Source: Opisthorchis felineus (Eukaryota > Platyhelminthes > Trematoda > Opisthorchiida > Opisthorchiidae). Taken from it: a stretch of 64,000 bases of DNA. Below are positions 26,283 through 38,203 of this stretch, one piece after another. Each line of letters starts with the position of its first letter. Position 1 is the first letter of the stretch. Position numbers and translations under genes: made by a program. The stretch spans positions 526,568-590,567 of the forward strand of contig SJOL01006397.1 in assembly GCA_004794785.1 (NCBI GenBank), given 5' to 3'. The notes beneath the pieces were generated by a model. The model made no database searches. It saw only the letters and a program-made list of their open reading frames with translations, and had not been told where the DNA came from.

Positions 26283-26599
26283 ACTAGCAGTTCCCTTGTG
26301 TTTTAATGCACGGAAAATAGACTTCTAAACTCAAACTTACGGAGATTGCGGGTGGCTTAATAATTATTTCGCGCACTGTAGTAAAATATACAAATACCAG
26401 ACAATAGTAATTGATATACTGCAATTTAACTGCCTTAGGATACTTGTTCAACCTGAACTAGCTACGTTATTGCCAAAAAACCGCTTTATGTAAGATGTAT
26501 TTAACGTCTCCCCGTAGTGATTGCGGGTGTCCGATACGCTAGCCGGTTTGACAGATCGTTCGTTAACTGCACAACAAGATTAGTAGACAATCCTGTTTT

Positions 26600-26705
26600 T
26601 TAGTTGTTGGTGATTGTGGGACTTTTAGAATGCACGTTCACATCAATCTCGCTTGAACAGTCGTCCTCCTGTCCCGGCGCAATTATTCTGGTGAGTCTAC
26701 ACAAA
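26600..26705 (+). repeat. Dispersed repeat pair, member 2
   Basis: CACGTTCACATCAATCTCG, TGAACAGTCGTCCTCCTG and AATTATTCTGGTGAGTCTAC pair with 17815-17905. It lies within the last receptor intron. Confidence 0.5.
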
Positions 26706-27524
26706 AGGGGGGAAACCATGAACTCGACTTTCACTTCTATTAGAGATCAGCAGTGGTGCATATCCTTAGGCGTGCTACAGTTTGACTCCCATGCAGCCGC
26801 TCAAGAAATTCGAAGATGAGGACGGGTAAGAAGGCTTTTGAGATTGTGGCATCCATCCCAAAGTTGACTACGAGATGTTTTTCTTCAGCCGGCGGTTCCG
26901 GATGCCTTAGTGGAGACAGCCGATAAGCGTGTTGTCCATACAGCTTCAGGAATGCCACCAAACATTTCGTCCGACCACCATCTCCGCGTACAGATGAACA
27001 CTATTCGAAGACACTATCCTATATAGGATGTGTTCATCGCATGAAGTTGAACAGCATGAGACAGGAACGGATCGAAGGTTAACAGGGGACTTGTCGCAAT
27101 AGGGGTACGGCAACATTTAGAGGCAGATCAAAATGTCGGGTGTCGGAACGTACATTTGCGCCTGAGTCTGGACAAACATGGGGTTAACTTGGGCCAACAA
27201 CAGTAGAAAGCGACCGGTTCAATCCCTTGTCATCGTTATGTACACAGTACTATATATAGTGCATATAGTACGAACTAACAATCTCCACTGGATGGTGGCT
27301 GCCTGCTGAGCGCTAGTGACTTCTTAGTGGAAGTTTTAATACTATTGCTGAAATTTACAGCAAGATCACTTACCCGTGCACTTTACAAAAGAGATCATCT
27401 GAGGGAACAGGCTAGAAGAGAGGGGAATTCAGAGTTAAACTGACCTGCAAACTACTAGGGGGGACAATTGTATGCCGTTACTCGAAAAAATCCGGAGGCG
27501 AGGACTGTGTACGGGTTATCTTAC

Positions 27525-27810
27525 CTGGGGTGAAAAGTACGAGTCCAAGAAGGGGCCCAATTTCCTCGTCAGTCAAACGTAGCTGCGTCAAACGCCAAGC
27601 AAACTTTAGAATGCGACTGGGGGTCCATGTATTATCCGTCAGATGGAGATGACTGAAACTCGCTTCCGTAATATGCAAGTTCGCGTTCCAGGGGCTGACT
27701 AAGTATGCAGAACATTCACCTCCTGAGGCGGAGATCTCAGTGCCATCGCCGGTGCATAGAGCTGATTCTCTCTCTGGAGCCAAACGGTAGTTATTGCACA
27801 TTAACAAGAA
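27525..27810 (-). CDS. Nuclear receptor exon 6: LBD helices 5-8
   Basis: The acceptor TTCATTTCTATTTCAG precedes 27810 and the donor CCCCAG|GTAAGA follows 27525. The exon starts in phase 0 and ends in phase 1. It encodes residues 696-790. FLLMCNNYRL continues helix 5 from the previous exon, then comes a variable Ser/Thr-rich stretch of about 50 residues. SRILKFAWRLTQLRLTDEE and IGPLLGLVLFTP are classic LBD helices 7-8. The variable stretch looks longer than in typical NR1 receptors, suggesting a loop insertion. Confidence 0.85.
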
Positions 27811-28574
27811 CTGAAATAGAAATGAACAGTAAGCTGCATATGTCGACCCCACATTAAGAGTTACCAAATTGAAATAAAACATGCAGTTGCAACATCCCAT
27901 CGATTAAAAAAGATATGGAAAAGGCGGAAAAAGCACTTGCGATACTGGAGAACACCAGCATGAGAGGAACTAAGGAGCAAGGGATAGCCAAGGACCCCTA
28001 CTTCTAGTTTCAGTGGCCACATAGCACTTGTGCACAGCGGTTCTTCCATTCTTCCCATAGCCTTGTGGGTTGCATTGCCTCTGCAAAGTCTTGAAGTGCA
28101 TCCAAGAACAAAAGCCAGAGCTCTGTGGATATGATCTATCAGAATGCTGAAAGCTTTGTGACTGAGAGCCATGGATGCGTGCTTAGAACAGCTAGCTGCA
28201 GTACAGTTAAAAAGGAGCGTTCGCCAACTCAGTGCTCCACCCCATTTGAACTGGTTGATTTCATCAATTTTGACATAGCCTTCCGGTATTCTCATGTGGT
28301 GCAACGTAGACACCGTTTGACATACGACCCCCATCGTTAGTGTTTCTTAGGCTCCGAGTATCAGCATTTTCTGTTAGGATTTTAAGATTCTCAAGTATGT
28401 TGGTCGCTCGCCTGTTCCTGATAATCTTACTATGCTATTGTATATCCTATCAGTAAAATAAATCTTTTCGACTATTTAAAAACAAGCGATACTGAGTTCA
28501 CCAAAAGTCCCGAACAAAGAAACGGTAAAAAACGTCTACATGCAGGGACAAGAGTGAACGAGAAAAGACCTTTA

Positions 28575-28655
28575 TTCTATATGCCACTACTTACAAGGCA
28601 GACGAAAGCTCTGGAGAACTCACTGCCGGTTTCGCCGTTCTTGAGGCTCATCAGT
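28575..28655 (+). repeat. Foldback repeat family, copy 9 (short)
   Basis: CACTACTTACAAGGCAGACG, ACTGCCGGTTTCGCCGTTCT and TGAGGCTCATCAGTC match the 3' module of the family. It lies inside the receptor intron between exons 5 and 6. Confidence 0.5.
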
Positions 28656-30361
28656 CTAATTCGTACTTGAACATTTTACCCGAAGAAAGTATGAACGCGT
28701 TTGTAAATCGAACCCTCAAAACAGAGCATATCATAATATTCGCTCCACTATTTGGCCAATAAACCCATCCACACCCGACGACACTGGAACATCACAAGCT
28801 AGAAACCTTGTTACCACCGTAGCATAGAGGCGACTGGTGCACGCTGTTGTGGTACGACCTACTGCCGTACAAGTGCAGGACCGTCGTATCAACAAAAGCT
28901 TAGATTCGAACAGTCAGGGAATTCAGCCGCCTAAAAGCCATCTACATCTGATGACATAGTCAACATGAATAGCTAACGTAGCAAAACGGCGATTGAGTAG
29001 ATCGTTTGTGGACTCGTTTGCTAATGTTTGAGTGAGCAGTGACGGTGAGCTGATTTCTTAGGACTAAAAACCGCAGTCTGCTCAACGTTTGCTTCAGTTA
29101 TCTAATCACACAACAAACAAACCAGAGGTCCAGCAAAATTCTTGACTTCAAAGGACGAAGTTCAGGTGTTTGGATTCAGTGAAAAAGGGCAAGGGTCCCC
29201 AAAACTTGGGCATCAATTACTGTTAGACACTGAGAGATAAGACTACATCATGGGCGCAGTGAACATCACGATGCTAATCTGCGCTCAGGAAGGATAAATG
29301 CACTGTGAGCTGACTGAGCGTGTCCAAGAATGGGCAATGAATGAGCACAGTAGAAACCTGCCGAATAACAAAGCAGTATTAAGTAAATGAAGCTGCTAGT
29401 AAATTGAGTCGGAGATTCAAAACAAGAACGACTGCCTATACAAGTTGCAGAAACCCAACACTGCACTCCTGAATAAATTAGGACAGCGCAAATTTAAACG
29501 CTTCTTAGGGAAAGCCACAGAAGCGTCAGCTGCTACCGATGGTGACCAGCTGAGTAAACAACAAAGTGATGCAATCTGGTTACTGTGCCAATGCGTACTG
29601 AACAGAAGCTTGTGTTTCAGAGACATCAGGAGCCAAGAATATGAGGGATATTAACGAGCATCCATTGGTAGTACACAGGGACAGGAAACAGCTTCCTCGC
29701 ATTATGAGGTAAATTTGAGCTCGATGGTTGACTGAAATGGATAAATGAACTAGATGTTGGGAATAAAATGATAATGTTTATTCAAGACTTAGGGTGTCCA
29801 CATTGGTTTACATCTTACCGATATAAAATAGCTCTTCCACCCTCCAAACACGACGGAGTAACTCAGAACGTGATAATGAGGCACAGAAAAAACCCGTCGG
29901 CCATCTAAGCAACTCAATGGATGTTGCTGAAAAGATGAGTTAGTTTTTCATTTGTTCAGACTAGTCTACCGGAGTCCATAAATCAGGATCGAGTAAGGGG
30001 TGAAGCTTCATGATGCCATCGTTGTGGACTCAGCAACAATGACGTCACCGTGTTGGAAAAAATAACACGATGTGGTTTCGGTATTATGCACAGGAGTTTC
30101 ACTGTCAGGGTGGGTAAGGTAAGAACTTTGGATTTTAGATGATGGACTACTGATAGTGGCACTCCAAACAGGTGACGTAACGGATCAGTAGACTGAAGGC
30201 AGGTCAAAAACTGCGAGCTTCAGAGAGGGTTCGATCGAGGCAGCAAGCCATGGAATTCCGTATGGTTTAAATGTGAAAAAAAACACCGCCCTTGAGCAGT
30301 ACTTGTATGAATGTTTCGTCCATACGTACAACTCACTCACATTAATGACTTTTGATGACTG

Positions 30362-30532
30362 CGATATGGCCCAGTGGTTAGAGCGCGAATTTACTGACCG
30401 GAAGGTTCGTGGTTCGAACCCAACCTCTGCATCTCAACTGCTCCTGTCTAGGTTTGGGCAATCTGGCAGTATCCCAGCCCTCGTGCTTCATTCGGGTGGC
30501 ATGGCAGCAAGGCACCGAAAGGGTGAACGATT
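30362..30532 (+). repeat. tRNA-derived SINE, copy 1
   Basis: The head has a pol III A-box-like TGGCCCAGTGGTTAGAGCG and, about 35 bp on, a B box GGTTCGAACCC. The body contains TCCTGTCTAGGTTTGGGCAA, TCTGGCAGTATCCCAGCCC and CATGGCAGCAAGGCACCGAA. The same head and body recur at 32.1, 35.5, 44.8 and 48.6 kb. A genuine tRNA is unlikely because the tRNA-like part is joined to the shared body and is repeated. Confidence 0.85.
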
Positions 30533-32103
30533 ATCTTTATCTTACAATCCGTCAGTGTGTGCATCAAGCAAATGCTACTTTGTGCAACAATAGGTCTTCG
30601 GATGCCAGAGCGATAAAGCTACAACCCCTGAACAGAATATTTTCACCATAAGAAACGACCTTGTGGTGTCCGGAGTGTTCTTCTCTTGTAAGTGATTTTG
30701 AAGGGCTTAAGACACGTTTACGGAACAGCACGGTGGGACGAATAGGTGTCATCAATGAAGTTGAAGGTATTCAAAAGAAACAATAGGAATACCCCAAACA
30801 ATTATATCAATATTGTGACTCTAGACCAGTGGTCCCTTATCTTTTTAGGTCAACTCCCCAGTTTGCTACATCGATTTCCATTCAAATATAAAAAATAGCC
30901 CTGATTACACAATTCACCATATAACAAGTATAGTGCGCTCACAGAAATGAAATGACTGAAACTATTGTATGTTCATCAGTTCATCAATGTCAGCAGCATC
31001 AAAGCCTATAGCCTATGCACCCATCCTAAAGCTGCCAGCTTGTCTTCGTCGACGAGTTTCATTGTTGCAACAATCCGGGAGGCACTACTTGATGGAATCA
31101 AACTCCTTAAGGTTCAAGCATGCGAAGAGGGCTGGCGGAAAAGGGGCACAGTCCGACTGAGAACAGTGTGACTTCGTAGTTCGAGAAAATGCATTATGCG
31201 GAGGTTTGTGGGTAAAGGTGTACTGCTGGAGAGACCGGAGCGTGAGAACAACCAGTATCTCAAGACTTACGGAAGCAGCGATGCGGCCTTTCCCCGAGGA
31301 GATCGTCTCTATCTACCTCACACTCTGTTCACCCAAAAGTCGACCGCGACCACCGACGGTTGAAGCACCTTTGAATACCTAGAGTTCATTTCTGCTCAAA
31401 GGGCACCCACTTAGTGCAAGTAGCGTTCAGAGTTCAGCTTTTATGCTTGGATTCCCGCGTTCCAGCCCCCCTCACTGCCTTACGGGTCTAGCTTTGAAGT
31501 CGAAACCTTCAGACAGGAGAGGGAATAGATCTCTACTTCCAATCTCAGCCATAGAAAGGCATCACTTCCCCGCGCACAACTCGCACTATGGAAAAGGCCA
31601 GGAAGATATGTCTCGCACGAACTGGAACCTAGGACGTGAGACTCATTGGGATAACACCACAGAATGTGAAAGAACTCGAACACTATGGGACCTTGCCCAC
31701 TCAGTGAAATCTGGCTGACTGATCAAGGGAAGCTACCGGAGAATGGTTCTAGTTAGGTCTTCTACTGGAGCGGAACGAAACAGGGTGGTGTAAACATGGT
31801 GATGGATTCGCGTGAATCAAAGAATAATGAATGAACCGAGTTCCTTCAAATTGAGAGTGACGGTCTTCAATTCCTGGGAACACGGATCCTCTCGTCTTGA
31901 TGAAAGTTTAGTTATTCCAATGCTCGGCGACTCGCCATTCGACATTTCTGTAGCTTGTGTAGTTATTCATTGTAATAGTACAACAGAAGACACCATGAGT
32001 TTCTTATCACCATTGACAACAATATCCGCGAAGTTCAGTGGCATAGCTCCGTAGGATTGGACTGCGAGGAAACATACAAGAGTTAGGGGATGAAAAAATC
32101 GTT

Positions 32104-32282
32104 CAGCCGTAGCACCCTTTCGGTGCCTAGCTGCCATGCCCACGGAAGGACGCACGAGGGCTGGGATACTGCCAGGCTGCCCAAGCCTAGAAAGAAGCAT
32201 TCGAGATGCTGAGGTTGGGTTCGAACCAGGAATCTTTTGGTCCGTAAGCTGGCTCCTTAACCACTGAGCCATGGGATGGTGC
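32104..32282 (-). repeat. tRNA-derived SINE, copy 2
   Basis: The reverse orientation shows CACCCTTTCGGTGCC, GAGGGCTGGGATACTGCC, AGGCTGCCCAAGCCTAG, GGTTGGGTTCGAACC (B box) and CCTTAACCACTGAGCCATG (A box). It is full length and lies in the receptor intron between exons 5 and 6. Confidence 0.85.
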
Positions 32283-32567
32283 ACCCAAACTTAGTATGAC
32301 AGGCTGCAAGCGTGACCGTTTTTATCAACTATGGGTCTTGACAATAGAACATTTATCAGTGCACTTGGCTGAAAAAGTGTAAGAATCACCAGGAACGTAA
32401 TCCAAGTGAAACCAAGTAAGTTGGCAACAAAGCACATAAGATCTGAACAGTCAAAAAAAAACATTGAACTATAAAGAGTAATCACATTAGGGACATATCC
32501 GGAATAGGTGAAGACCTGTGATAATCACGAAAGATAGGATGTGCGATCCCAATAAACTGGTACGTAC

Positions 32568-32744
32568 TGTTAGTTCCATTAGACAACCACGAATCAGGAT
32601 TGCTTGGTCATGCTGGGAGAGTTGACAAAATTCCGCAAGGCAACCGGAAAATTGATAGGCAAAACTAAGTTGAGCTGGACACAGAATTTGTTCAACTGAG
32701 GTGATGACAATTTTTCCGTCTGGTTCCGGCAGGCAAGAGTTCGT
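32568..32744 (-). CDS. Nuclear receptor exon 5: LBD signature helices 3-5
   Basis: The acceptor TTTTGATTTTCTATAG precedes 32744 and the donor CTAACA|GTACGT follows 32568. It is 177 bp, phase 0 at both ends, encoding residues 637-695. LSFAYQFSGCLAEFCQLSQH leads into DQAILIRGCLMELT, the nuclear-receptor LBD signature with the invariant DQ at about 682-683 and the helix-5 Glu at about 693. Too short to stand out as an open frame, it was found by searching for the DQ motif in the gap between exons 4 and 6, and it fits both neighbours in phase. Confidence 0.85.
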
Positions 32745-33369
32745 CTATAGAAAATCAAAAGGACAAACAGTGTATCACTTTGTTGTTAACCACTGTCTGT
32801 TGAGAATAATGCAATTGCAGCACTAAACGCTTGTAACTTCCGACAGCTAAATAAAGGTCCAGGCTATCAACTGTCTTTGACCGATACATTGGCGACTTAC
32901 CGAAACAATAACAAAGGGTACGCTTTACTTTTTCTGACGGTGGCGTGAGAGTTGAAGAATACAAAACTCTTAATTAGGTATCGAGCAGGCCGCCCGCGAA
33001 AATGAAACTTCCAACCTTCTTGGGGAAGAGTACGTCGATGATTAAAATCACTGCCAGACATATAAGAGCCACGTGGCCAATGGTGCTTCCGAATTCGAGC
33101 TATTGCTGTAAGTAACCTTTCCTGGTTGGACTAGCCACAACGAACACTGTCCCATGGATTTACTGTGCAATGGTGTGCATACAATCTCCATTGCAATCCG
33201 TATATGGCCGGCGTATGGTCGCTAGCTCACAACGCCGAGGGCAATCCATACTTTCTCCAAGATCGTATAAAAGGGACTATTACAGGTTGTCAGCACTGTG
33301 CACGAGGAAAAGTAACTGGGGGGTTCGAAAAAAATGAAGCAAATACAGAATGGAACTATGTTTTCTAAC

Positions 33370-33734
33370 CTGCATCCGAGTTTCGGCTAAAGAATGTTTC
33401 TTGCTCGCCCGAACTAAGTCATGTAGACTAACGATGATCTGGCGGTCTTGAGGAGACAGAAAATTAGTGGTTGGTGAGAGCTTTCCCGATGGATTTGTTG
33501 AAGTTGGTGGGAATGAGATGCCATTCCCAGCAGTCCAGCCAACGGTGGATTGTTCTGCCCCGGAATAAACGGAGCCGGGTGTCGTCTGAGAACTACAGGC
33601 ATCCGAGCGATTTACATCACTAGGGAGCACCGGTTCTTGAAGCTCCAACGAAGTATATGCAGATTTGTTAGACCTTCTACGTCCCGTTGTTTTCGAGGAT
33701 TTTTTGTTGCCTGCTGGCTGTTTTCTTCGGACGG
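33370..33734 (-). CDS. Nuclear receptor exon 4: hinge and LBD start
   Basis: The acceptor GTTGACTTTCAG precedes 33734 and the donor ATGCAG|GTTAGA follows 33370. The split codon G|CC makes Ala, giving GMSKD-AVRRKQPAGNKK, the C-terminal extension of the DNA-binding domain and a basic hinge (SSKTTGRRRSNKS, a plausible nuclear localisation signal). A Ser/Thr/Pro-rich linker follows, then QIIVSLHDLVRASKKH, a likely LBD helix 1. It encodes residues 515-636. The hinge departs from the FGRxxK extension usual in E75, E78 and ROR proteins. Confidence 0.85.
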
Positions 33735-35473
33735 CTGAAAGTCAACAAGAAACAGACAGTTACTAACGAGGCTACATATCCCTACTGTGTAATAAGGATT
33801 TCCATCCAACAAGTTAGTGCAAAAAAGACTTTGTATCAGGCAATACATGGCCAACTAAACCGAAACATATCACGACAAAATTACATCATCCTATTTTCCA
33901 AACATAATTTCAACTACGAAGCACTGAACCATCGCAGATGAGGAACTAAATGAATACACTTCGCATTCGAAGATTTAGTGCAAAAAGAATAAACATTCGT
34001 ATTTTTGTGTGGAGACCATATCCATCGGGTAACCAAATCAATCAAAATTTTCTTCAAAATACGTCTCTGAGTTGATTAGTTTTAGGTATAGTCTCAATGT
34101 GTTCGAGTGCGGATCGTTGTGGTTGAGGAGTGTGGAGATTCTACCAGTTGGTGATTGTCCAACGAGAACCAGGGGGGGGACATGATTCTTCTCTAAGTAC
34201 TCAGCGCAATACCGGAAGTAATAAGAATATCACAGGGTTGGACGTGGTTGTTGTGGTTCGGCAGGGGTATTCGCTGTCACCAGTTCTATCCAACTAGAAA
34301 ACCAACGTTTATCAGGGTGTGCAAATGAAGCCCAGAATGAGGAACCTTGACGAGAAGTATACTGACGAAACAGTCATCATTAGCGCCCACACCGAAAAAT
34401 GTACAATTCGGTTATCCAGCTGCAAACAGTTTCTAACCGCCACAGTTTAACTTACTAGGAATAGGGAGAAATAAGGGATGGCCACTTATCGGAGACGATT
34501 AACCAAAGACTTCATCGAATTGTTCAAATACACCCATTAAACTTGGAGGAACACGGTGCAGTAGATAAGATTTTGTCTCTGTATTTGATACCGCAACAAA
34601 TATCAACACAATTCCTAAACTACCAAAGCACGCAGTAGACGACCTAAATTTCAATTTGCACGTCCAAATCACAGGGAACGAGGTGTGGTTACTAGACTAG
34701 GAGTTTGTCCATTCAAGTCACCATGCTGTCCACTCAGGTAACGTTCACGAAACCTAATCTTCGGGTGTCTTGTAGTTCGATTATAAGACGTCCAGCACGA
34801 GCAATCGAATGGCAGCACCGAAAAACTGGAAGACGAGGCAATTTGCCTTTGAGTATTTTTTTCTCAATAACTCGACCTTTAGGTTGGTACAGCCAGCAAC
34901 ACGTTTATTGTGTTGTAACGGCTTGATGATGGAAAAAAAACAGTTCATGTTTGCCACACCATGTTCTCATGAATTCATCGGCGTCACATTGTTCCATTAG
35001 TAAAAAAACGTACCCCCTTGCGCTGGAAGCGATAGCTCTGACGTGGGGCAGCCACCGGACCATGTTCGTCAGGCGATAAGGGAGATGGCAGTTCCTCAGT
35101 CAGGGCTTTTATGCCTCAAGTCCTATACTGTCTGACCATCTGATACGCTCCAATAGAGACGAAAGGCCTCGTGTAGTTTAGCTTTCCGGCGAACGACCTC
35201 ACATCTACCAGTGAAATCTCATGCCCGCGACCCGCGAGATTGCAAATGAGTAGGCAAAAAGGACTGCGCAAGATAAAGGTCCTGTGACACGCAAAGTATC
35301 TGACTTAACGGGCGCAAATCATGGTATGTAGCCAAGTCCTTTTTCTGAATACCAGGTGACATACCTCACCGTTGCTAATCAAGTGTTTTATCAAACCTGG
35401 GCAATGTTTCAAAGGGATCAGTGATCAAAACCGAGAAGTTTCCAATTGTCACCGCGTATAGTGGTCATTAGAG

Positions 35474-35658
35474 CCCGAGATAGCTTAGCGGTTAAGGCAC
35501 CGGATTATGGACCGAAAGGACCATGGTTCCAACTCAACTTCGGCAACTCGAATGCTCCTGTCTAGGCTTGGACAGCCTGGCAGTATCCCAGCTCTCGTGC
35601 GTCATTCCGTTGGCATGGCAGTTAGGCACCGAAGGGGTGCTACAGCTGAACGACGATA
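35474..35658 (+). repeat. tRNA-derived SINE, copy 3
   Basis: GATAGCTTAGCGGTTAAGGC (A-box region), a decayed B box GGTTCCAACTC, then AATGCTCCTGTCTAGGCTTG, CCTGGCAGTATCCCAGC and GGCACCGAAGGGGTGCTACA. It lies between receptor exons 3 and 4. Confidence 0.8.
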
Positions 35659-36215
35659 GTGGTCACGACAGCGCCTTGGGGTAGGGTAGGGTGGGTTTAA
35701 CCTTTGCCATTCGAAAGCGAGTTCGTTCAGTCCACCAATTCTTACGATGCCGTCCATGCGGCCTAAGTAATTCAAATAGTTGACATTTTTTAAGGGTCTG
35801 GTCCAAGAGAGCAACATCGTCAAAACAATTGTTAGAAAAATATAGACGGGAGATTTTGGCTCTCAGATACTGACAAGTTCTGGAAATCAACGGTATCCGA
35901 TGTTGCTTGCAACCAAAAAGTGACCACCTTTGATCGTTGGGAACAATGGTACCGCTCAAGCACCCGTGGTCACTGCATCCTTAAAGGATTGTTCGGAAGA
36001 TTCAACCGGAGGAAATCGTGAATGGGACGCACAGGTCTACCTGTACAAGAAGTATCTCAGTTTCATGAAAATAAGTCGGCCAATATGGAGAGTACAAGCG
36101 GTGATTTGTCGGCCTTGGTAAGATGAAGGGTAACTGGCATTAAGAGCCTCACAGCAACCAAAACAAACATTAAATAAATATGAAGTCATTGAAGGAAGGG
36201 ATGCTGAGTACTCAC

Positions 36216-36357
36216 CGTCTTTGGACATTCCGCTGGCAAGGCATTTAAGAAATCGACAATGCTGGCACTTGTTACGGAGCGCACGATTGACCTCACAACT
36301 GCCGTTACGAGCACAGGCGTAGGTCTGATTACGGTGAACCGCCCGTCGGAAAAAGCC
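36216..36357 (-). CDS. Nuclear receptor exon 3: second zinc module of the DBD
   Basis: The acceptor ACTCTTCCACAG precedes 36357 and the donor GACG|GTGAGT follows 36216. It encodes residues 468-514, starting GFFRRAVHRNQTYAC and ending KCLASGMSKD. The four zinc-binding Cys (about 482, 488, 498, 501) have the standard C-x5-C-x9-C-x2-C spacing. The intron after CEGCK, before GFFRR, is a position commonly seen in nuclear-receptor genes. CQHCRF and GMSKDAVR point to the NR1 group. Confidence 0.93.
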
Positions 36358-38159
36358 CTGTGGAAGAGTGGTAGATTCTCGGGAATGAAGGGATTTACAC
36401 TGTCGCACATTTTCGGTGAAACATAAGAAACCGCATTGTCGCCGGTATGAAGTATACTAATGAAATACTTGAGTTTTAGTTACAAGGTCAGCAGTCACAA
36501 ATGCGAGTTCACTTATGACATATGGATATAAGGAATGGATCATTGGTATAAACAATCGAATTCGTAGGTTTAGGCCAGTAAACACGATTAGATACTGTGG
36601 TAAGTAGCTCACACTTCCGCCCAACCCATACGAGCCGTATGTGGATCACCACTTGAAACCTCTGGGTGGGCATCCTGCTTCCTGTTTACAAAACACGATG
36701 GAAGAAATACTCGATCTTACCACGCTTTCTGCAACATTCGTGGTTTAAGTACCACCATCTGCCGCTTCTAACAGAGACCGAAATTTCTACTGACTGTAAC
36801 CTTGATCAGCTGCATTTTCTCGATCTATCCTCACATCACAGATTCTTTCTCAAGGGTGCGGTTTGTACCTATACCCATTGCTCCCATTCTTCCTCCCCAC
36901 AGATGTCTCCTGATATGTGCACGCCAAATTTCCAACTTACGTGGCTCAAATCCGACATTCTTTTTGTCCTCCAATAGTAATGATGCAACTGAATTGAATG
37001 TTAACTTCCAATTTATCTTAAAATAGGACCCCATCGCTGAGATTCGGAATGTCGATGACCTCAATGCATGCAAATCTGATTGTCTTGCTTACTCCAAACA
37101 CAGGGCCGCAGAAGGCGAGAATTTTTGCGGCAGCTTATTTCTTTTCCTCTGCAGTTGCTGCTCGGCCACCAATAGCCGAATGGTATGGTGTTCAGATAGT
37201 AACCAGAGGAGTATGAGTTCGAATCTCCGTAAAGACTCGTGAGATGCGCACAGCTGACGATGCCTGACAACTGAAGTGGATGTGGGCTTCATCACACGGT
37301 GACTTCACTTGATCAAACCTTATTCAGAAAAACTCCTTACTTCCTACAAATTACACAATGTGATTACCAAGTTAGAATCCACAGACTATCATTGTATGAG
37401 CCACCGTAACAGATATGGTGAGTTAAGTAGGTCAAACGTGCTTACTTTATGGCGGCTGGCTCCTGCGTTAGGCTGAGGCGGCAGACTGTAGCTTTTCATG
37501 TGACAATCAGATGCAAGACACACACACACATTTCGTCGCAATCTTGTTCCCAGTGGCAAACACTGTGAACTCAAAAATCGACCTCAGATGTGATCGCGGT
37601 GAGTGACGTTGTTGGCATGTCTCCTGTGTGGCAACGCCAACCCGTACAAGGAACTGGGAAGGGGGCCTTCACCAGAACGTCTTATGATAGGCGAAGAAAG
37701 CATCCAAACCACCGTTAAAGGAAGAGACCGTACTGTGTCGAGTGTAATGACAGCCAAATGGATGTGCGTAGACGTGGGTGCGCATGACTGAACAGAACGG
37801 GACTAGTTGGTCACCAGGGTACTCGTACGCAAGCACAAGAGGGTTGTCTGAGGTAAGGTTGCTCTAATTTCTGGACAGTATCCGCTCGACTCTATTGTCA
37901 CACTACCAAATGACAATAAAGAGAGCCAATATATTGCTGCTTGCCGCTTGGTTATCCATTCCGAACCAGGGAGACTAATTATTTATTTATCTATCTGGAG
38001 GGAAGTGCAGCACTCCGATTAAACCTGAAAGAATCGATGGGCGACACCAGTGCCTTAGTGCCCTGGTGCTCAGTGTTATGTTCATGCCGGTTGGTGGCTT
38101 TTAACAGGTCCTGGTGTGTTTATCCGCCTACCCGATTTCCTCAGGTTTATGTCAACACC

Positions 38160-38203
38160 AGCGGTTTGCACGTGGCGCCAAATCAGGCGCCGCACAAACC
38201 GCT
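38160..38203. repeat. GC-rich imperfect hairpin
   Basis: AGCGGTTTG (38160-38168) pairs with CAAACCGCT (38195-38203), and inside it GGCGCC (38174-38179) pairs with GGCGCC (38186-38191) across a 6-base loop. The pairing is visible directly. It lies in the intron between receptor exons 2 and 3 and has no known role. Confidence 0.6.

Noticed and set aside
27374..27398. 25-nt microexon with good acceptor and donor between receptor exons 6 and 7
   Set aside because: Joining exon 6 directly to 23040 keeps phase and gives a better LBD loop (FTPERANLLEV); including the microexon breaks the phase to exon 7.
27861..28334. 157-codon minus-strand frame next to receptor exon 6
   Set aside because: It lacks the LBD signature and sits where an intron is required; composition suggests a decayed repeat.
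30362..30440. Functional tRNA gene
   Set aside because: A and B boxes are present, but the unit is fused to a SINE body and repeated elsewhere; the acceptor stem is not convincing.
32887..33105. Exon-like minus-strand frame with acceptor TTACTTACAG and donor TTTCG|GTAAGT
   Set aside because: Its phase does not fit after exon 4 (an immediate stop in phase 0) and the translation has no LBD character; exon 5 at 32744-32568 fits instead.
35602..35959. Minus-strand frames of 73 and 98 codons
   Set aside because: They overlap a SINE and receptor intron 3 and contain no domain.
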